DNA of 64,000 nt from Tetrapyrgos nigripes (Eukaryota > Basidiomycota > Agaricomycetes > Agaricales > Campanellaceae). The DNA is taken from contig JAACJM010000199.1 of assembly GCA_013368315.1 (NCBI GenBank), positions 86,836 through 150,835 of the forward strand. Direction: 5' to 3'. The position numbers and the translations under genes were made by a program. Of this stretch, positions 60,914 through 64,000 are shown in pieces. The notes beneath the pieces are model-generated. The model worked only from the letters and a program-made list of their open reading frames with translations. It made no database searches and was not told where the DNA came from. Positions within the stretch are counted from its first letter, which is position 1, and each line of letters opens with the position of its first letter.

Positions 60914-63900
60914 TCAATTATAAAACTGAAGTCCTAATTGTTTTCTGAACTTCTCAAACTTTACACGATCTAGAGCTTTAGTGAGCAGATCTGCAGGGTT
61001 ATTGCTTCCTTCAATGAAGAATAACTTGACTGTCTCGTCGATGACTTTTTCTCGAACAAAATGATATCGAATATCAATGTGCTTCGTTCACTTATCCGTG
61101 ACAGGGTTTGATGCAATAAAAATTGATCCTTGATTGTCACCGTAAATTGGAAATAGCGTGAAGAGGATATTCGATTTCACTGAGAAGAGTCTTGAACCAA
61201 CAGACTTGTCGACTGCAGTCACTGAGTGCCATGTATTCAGCTTCAGTCGAAGATAGAGCAACTGTCTTTTGTTGTCTAGATGTCCAGCTAAATGGTGCTT
61301 GGGCTAATTGTAGAAAGAAGCCAGTTTGAGATTTGCGAGTTCCAGGATCTGATCCCCAATCGGAGTCTGTATAGGCTGATAAGCCTTCTCCCCCTCGACC
61401 ATTGTACACAAGAGCATATTTTCTAGTGCCAACGAGATAACGGCAAATATCTTTCGCTCTATTGTAGTGTTCTTGTGAGGGGTTTGCAGCAAATTGCGCA
61501 AGTTTTGTAACAGCAAAGGAGATATCAGGACGTGTTCCTAACATTAAGTAGAGTAAGGATCCGATTATCTCCTGATAACTTTGACGAAGAGTATAATTGA
61601 CAGGAGTGTCTTCTGGAAGAGGAAGAGGGTGATAATTGCCAGGTAATGGGGTAGCAGAAGCTTTCGCGTTTTGCATTCCATAAGTCTCTAGGATTTTATC
61701 CAGATAAGCGCACTGATCTAAAGAGATCTTGCTGCCTTTCCTGGTAATTCTCATCCTAAGGAATTCTTTGGCATCGCCTAGATCCCTACATTCCCATCTC
61801 TTCATAAAGTCTCCTTTGAGTCGTAAGACTAAGGTTTTGTTAGCTCCACAGAATAGAGCATCATCCACATAGACTACAGCAATAACGATAGAATTTTCAA
61901 TAAGATTATTGTTGGCGTCATAGCGTTTGTGAATGAAGATTCCGGCATCGGAAATGATTCGTTTAAAACCAAGTTCCGCCATGGACTTATCAAGACTTTT
62001 CCACCACGCAAGTCCCGCTTGTTTGAGTCCGTAAAGAGCACGAAGAAGCCGGACAACTTTATGCTCTTGTCCTTTTACTTTAAAGGCTTCCGGTTGTTCC
62101 ATATAGATTTCTTCATCGAGTAAGCCATATAAATAGGCTGATCGGACATCGACACCGGACACGTGCCAACCCTTAAGTGCAGCTAAAGCGAAGATTAAGC
62201 GCACAGTCTCGAATCGAACAACAGGTGAATATATTTGATCAAAGTCTATGCCTTCGACCTGTGAAAAACCTTTTGCAACGAGTCTTGCCTTTTTACGACC
62301 ATCAGTTTTGATGTCGAAGACCCATCGGTTTTTGATAACTTTCCTATCTTTAGGTCTTTCGACTAATTCATAGGTGTCGCGCTTGCGAAGAGCCTCTAGT
62401 TCTTCGCGACAAGCGACTTTCCATTCCTCTTGCTCAGCTATAGGTAAGCGAGCAATGTCTTTGAATGTCCATTCGCGGATATTACGAACATTCGGTTGAT
62501 TCCCATCATTCTTCGAAGTAACTTTCTGAATAAGCAAGTGGGAATCGATTTCTCCAGGAGCAATTGCCTGCATAAGCAAGAAATTTATAGATACTCCCCC
62601 TTCACGGCATGGTTCTGCCATTTCTTCTGATTCAGGGCGTGCAGAGTCATCGCTCTCGGCTTGCTGCTCCCCCTGGGGTGCGCTTCCGGATGCAGAACTA
62701 GGTCCGGGAACCTGTTGCTCTGCAGCTTGTTGACGTCGGTTTTCTCTCCGAGCGTCTCTCTCTGCTTTAACTTTTGCTTCCGCTCTTTTATCAGCTGCGA
62801 TTTGAGGTTCAAGATCGCGTTCAACTTCTACAGGGTGTTTATCCCCGTATCGTTTAGGTACAGTACCAGTACGCTCGCTTCGACGCGTTGGTTCTGTTGG
62901 TTGCCGTCTTTGTCTAGGAGCTCTGGGCTTTCGAGGTGCCTGAGGAGGTGATGTCTCCACTGGCGGCGGTGTTACCGTTCTTCTAGGCTCAGAGTCACTA
63001 TCCGGAGACGAAGGCGGTGGATCCTGTTCAGGTTCGTCGTCACGAAGTTGATCAGGTCTCCTTGTTGAAGGGATGCAAGGAGGACGATGATGAAAATCTT
63101 CATCTTCATCGTCAGGGATTTGTGGTAGAGGAGTGTCATCGCCGTGTGATGACTCGATAGGTAGTTGTTTTGAATTACGAGATTGAGTTTTACATCGAGG
63201 AAAGAAGTCTTCCTCAAACACAGCTTGCGGGGATGTAAATTCCGCATTGTTTGTACGCATGAAAAGATTTCCACGTTCTTCTGGTGCTACACCAAGATAC
63301 GTCATGAGTTCTGACTTGGAAGCGAGTTTGTTCTTTCGAGTTTCCTCGGGTTTAAAGACATAAGCTCCGCAGCCAAAAACTCGTAAATGATCGATACGCG
63401 GTTTTTCCTTTTCAAGCATTTCAAATGGAGTTATCCATTTGTGTCGTCGTAAGGGAGTACGTCGATAGACATACAATCCATGACGGACAGCATATTCCCA
63501 CCAAGATTCAGGTAGACATGCTAACTTCATCATTGCCAATGATTTATCCATTAGAGTGCGTATAAAGCGTTCAGCTCGGCCATTCTGTTGATGAATGTAT
63601 GGTGCACTATTAAGGATTTTAACACCTTTCTCAAGTAACATTTCTCGATAGGTGCCTTTGATGAATTCACCACCCATATCGGACATCCACTGTTCGACTT
63701 TCGTTTTATATTGAGTTTCTACCATCGCAAGGAACTGGCGAGTGGCAGTTAGTGGTTGTTTTTTGTCTTTAAGAAAACGTATCCAAGCATCTGAAGTGTA
63801 ATCATCAAAGAAGACGATTATATACTTGTACTTGTGGTAAGATATCGTGGGGTATTCATGTAAATCCGTATGGATAATTTGGAAAGGACGAGTAGCACGT

Positions 63901-64000
63901 CGTTCGTTAGGAGGGTAAGCTTGTCTGGGAGTTTTGCCTTCAAGACAGCCTTTGCACAAAGGAAGTTCTTTCGGAATACAGGAGTGCCAAGGGTGTGTTG
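60914..64000 (-). pseudogene. Ty1/copia pol, nearly intact, continues past the right edge
   Basis: The long frame 63959-61137 begins in the gag-pre-integrase region (MCKGCLEGKTPRQAYPP). Integrase acidic residues: IIHTDLHEY, WMSDMGGEF, NGRAERFIR. An Arg/Pro/Glu-rich linker follows, then RT with DVRSAYLYGLLDEEIYM and AVVYVDDALF, and RNase H with SAYTDSDWGSDP and ALSSTEAEYMALSD. At about 61160 a 1-nt frameshift diverts to a stop. The true frame continues IYGDNQGSIF, meets one TGA near 61087 at an expected Trp (DK-stop-TKHIDIRYHF) and ends LQFYN-stop at 60914. Only these two lesions are visible, so this is the youngest element in the window. Confidence 0.92.

Overview
The window looks like transposon-rich nuclear DNA of a mushroom-forming basidiomycete (Agaricomycetes). 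Evidence: short GT-AG introns of about 50-70 nt, a truncated heme-thiolate peroxygenase, basidiomycete-style Ty3/gypsy, Ty1/copia and DIRS-like (tyrosine-recombinase) retroelements, PIF/Harbinger and Mutator-like transposases, and a 2OG-Fe(II) dioxygenase of the TET/JBP-related type common in these fungi. I cannot name a species. Very little of the sequence is host gene; most of it is mobile elements nested in each other. || Layout. 1-2300: end of a WD40 gene (WDR79/TCAB1-like) and a convergent small membrane-protein gene. 2389-19094: a candidate 16.7-kb element with matching terminal inverted repeats and a 3-bp AAA target duplication, splitting a tyrosine-recombinase gene. It contains a zinc-finger gene (3.1-5.0 kb), a satellite block, a peroxygenase fragment, a Harbinger transposase with an internal stop, and a convergent pair made of a 2OG dioxygenase gene and a Mutator-like transposase gene. 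19095-19475: the recombinase continues. 20040-21400: a second copy of the 3' half of the WD40 gene plus its neighbour. 24.2-41.1 kb: a decayed DIRS-like retroelement on the minus strand, cut by a Tc1/mariner-type element (25675-27310, TA duplication) and by a 9.9-kb CACTA-like element A (27886-37759, ACT duplication). 42438-56797: a Ty3/gypsy element with 131/132-bp LTRs, its leader cut by a second CACTA-like element B (42668-50769, CCA duplication). B's internal array is itself cut by a 2.9-kb foldback element C (44662-47551). 58.6-60.4 kb: a third, broken copy of the WD40 gene, cut by a Ty1/copia element that runs off the right edge. || The most unusual structures are the CACTA-like elements A and B. 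Each has about 1.25-kb terminal inverted repeats full of short subterminal motifs, and no transposase. Their interior is an array of a 9-bp unit (consensus TCTGCCTCG) that flips strand in the middle, making a palindromic satellite (7.4 kb in A). The enormous open frames seen there on both strands come from a stop-free 9-mer and are not proteins. || The nesting order can be read directly. Removing A (one ACT) or the Tc1-type element (one TA) restores the DIRS pol frame, and removing the 16.7-kb element (one AAA) restores a recombinase motif seen intact in a paralogue at 24.5 kb. The gypsy ORFs carry eleven in-frame stops, all TGA, several at positions where this family has Arg, which fits decay by CpG deamination.
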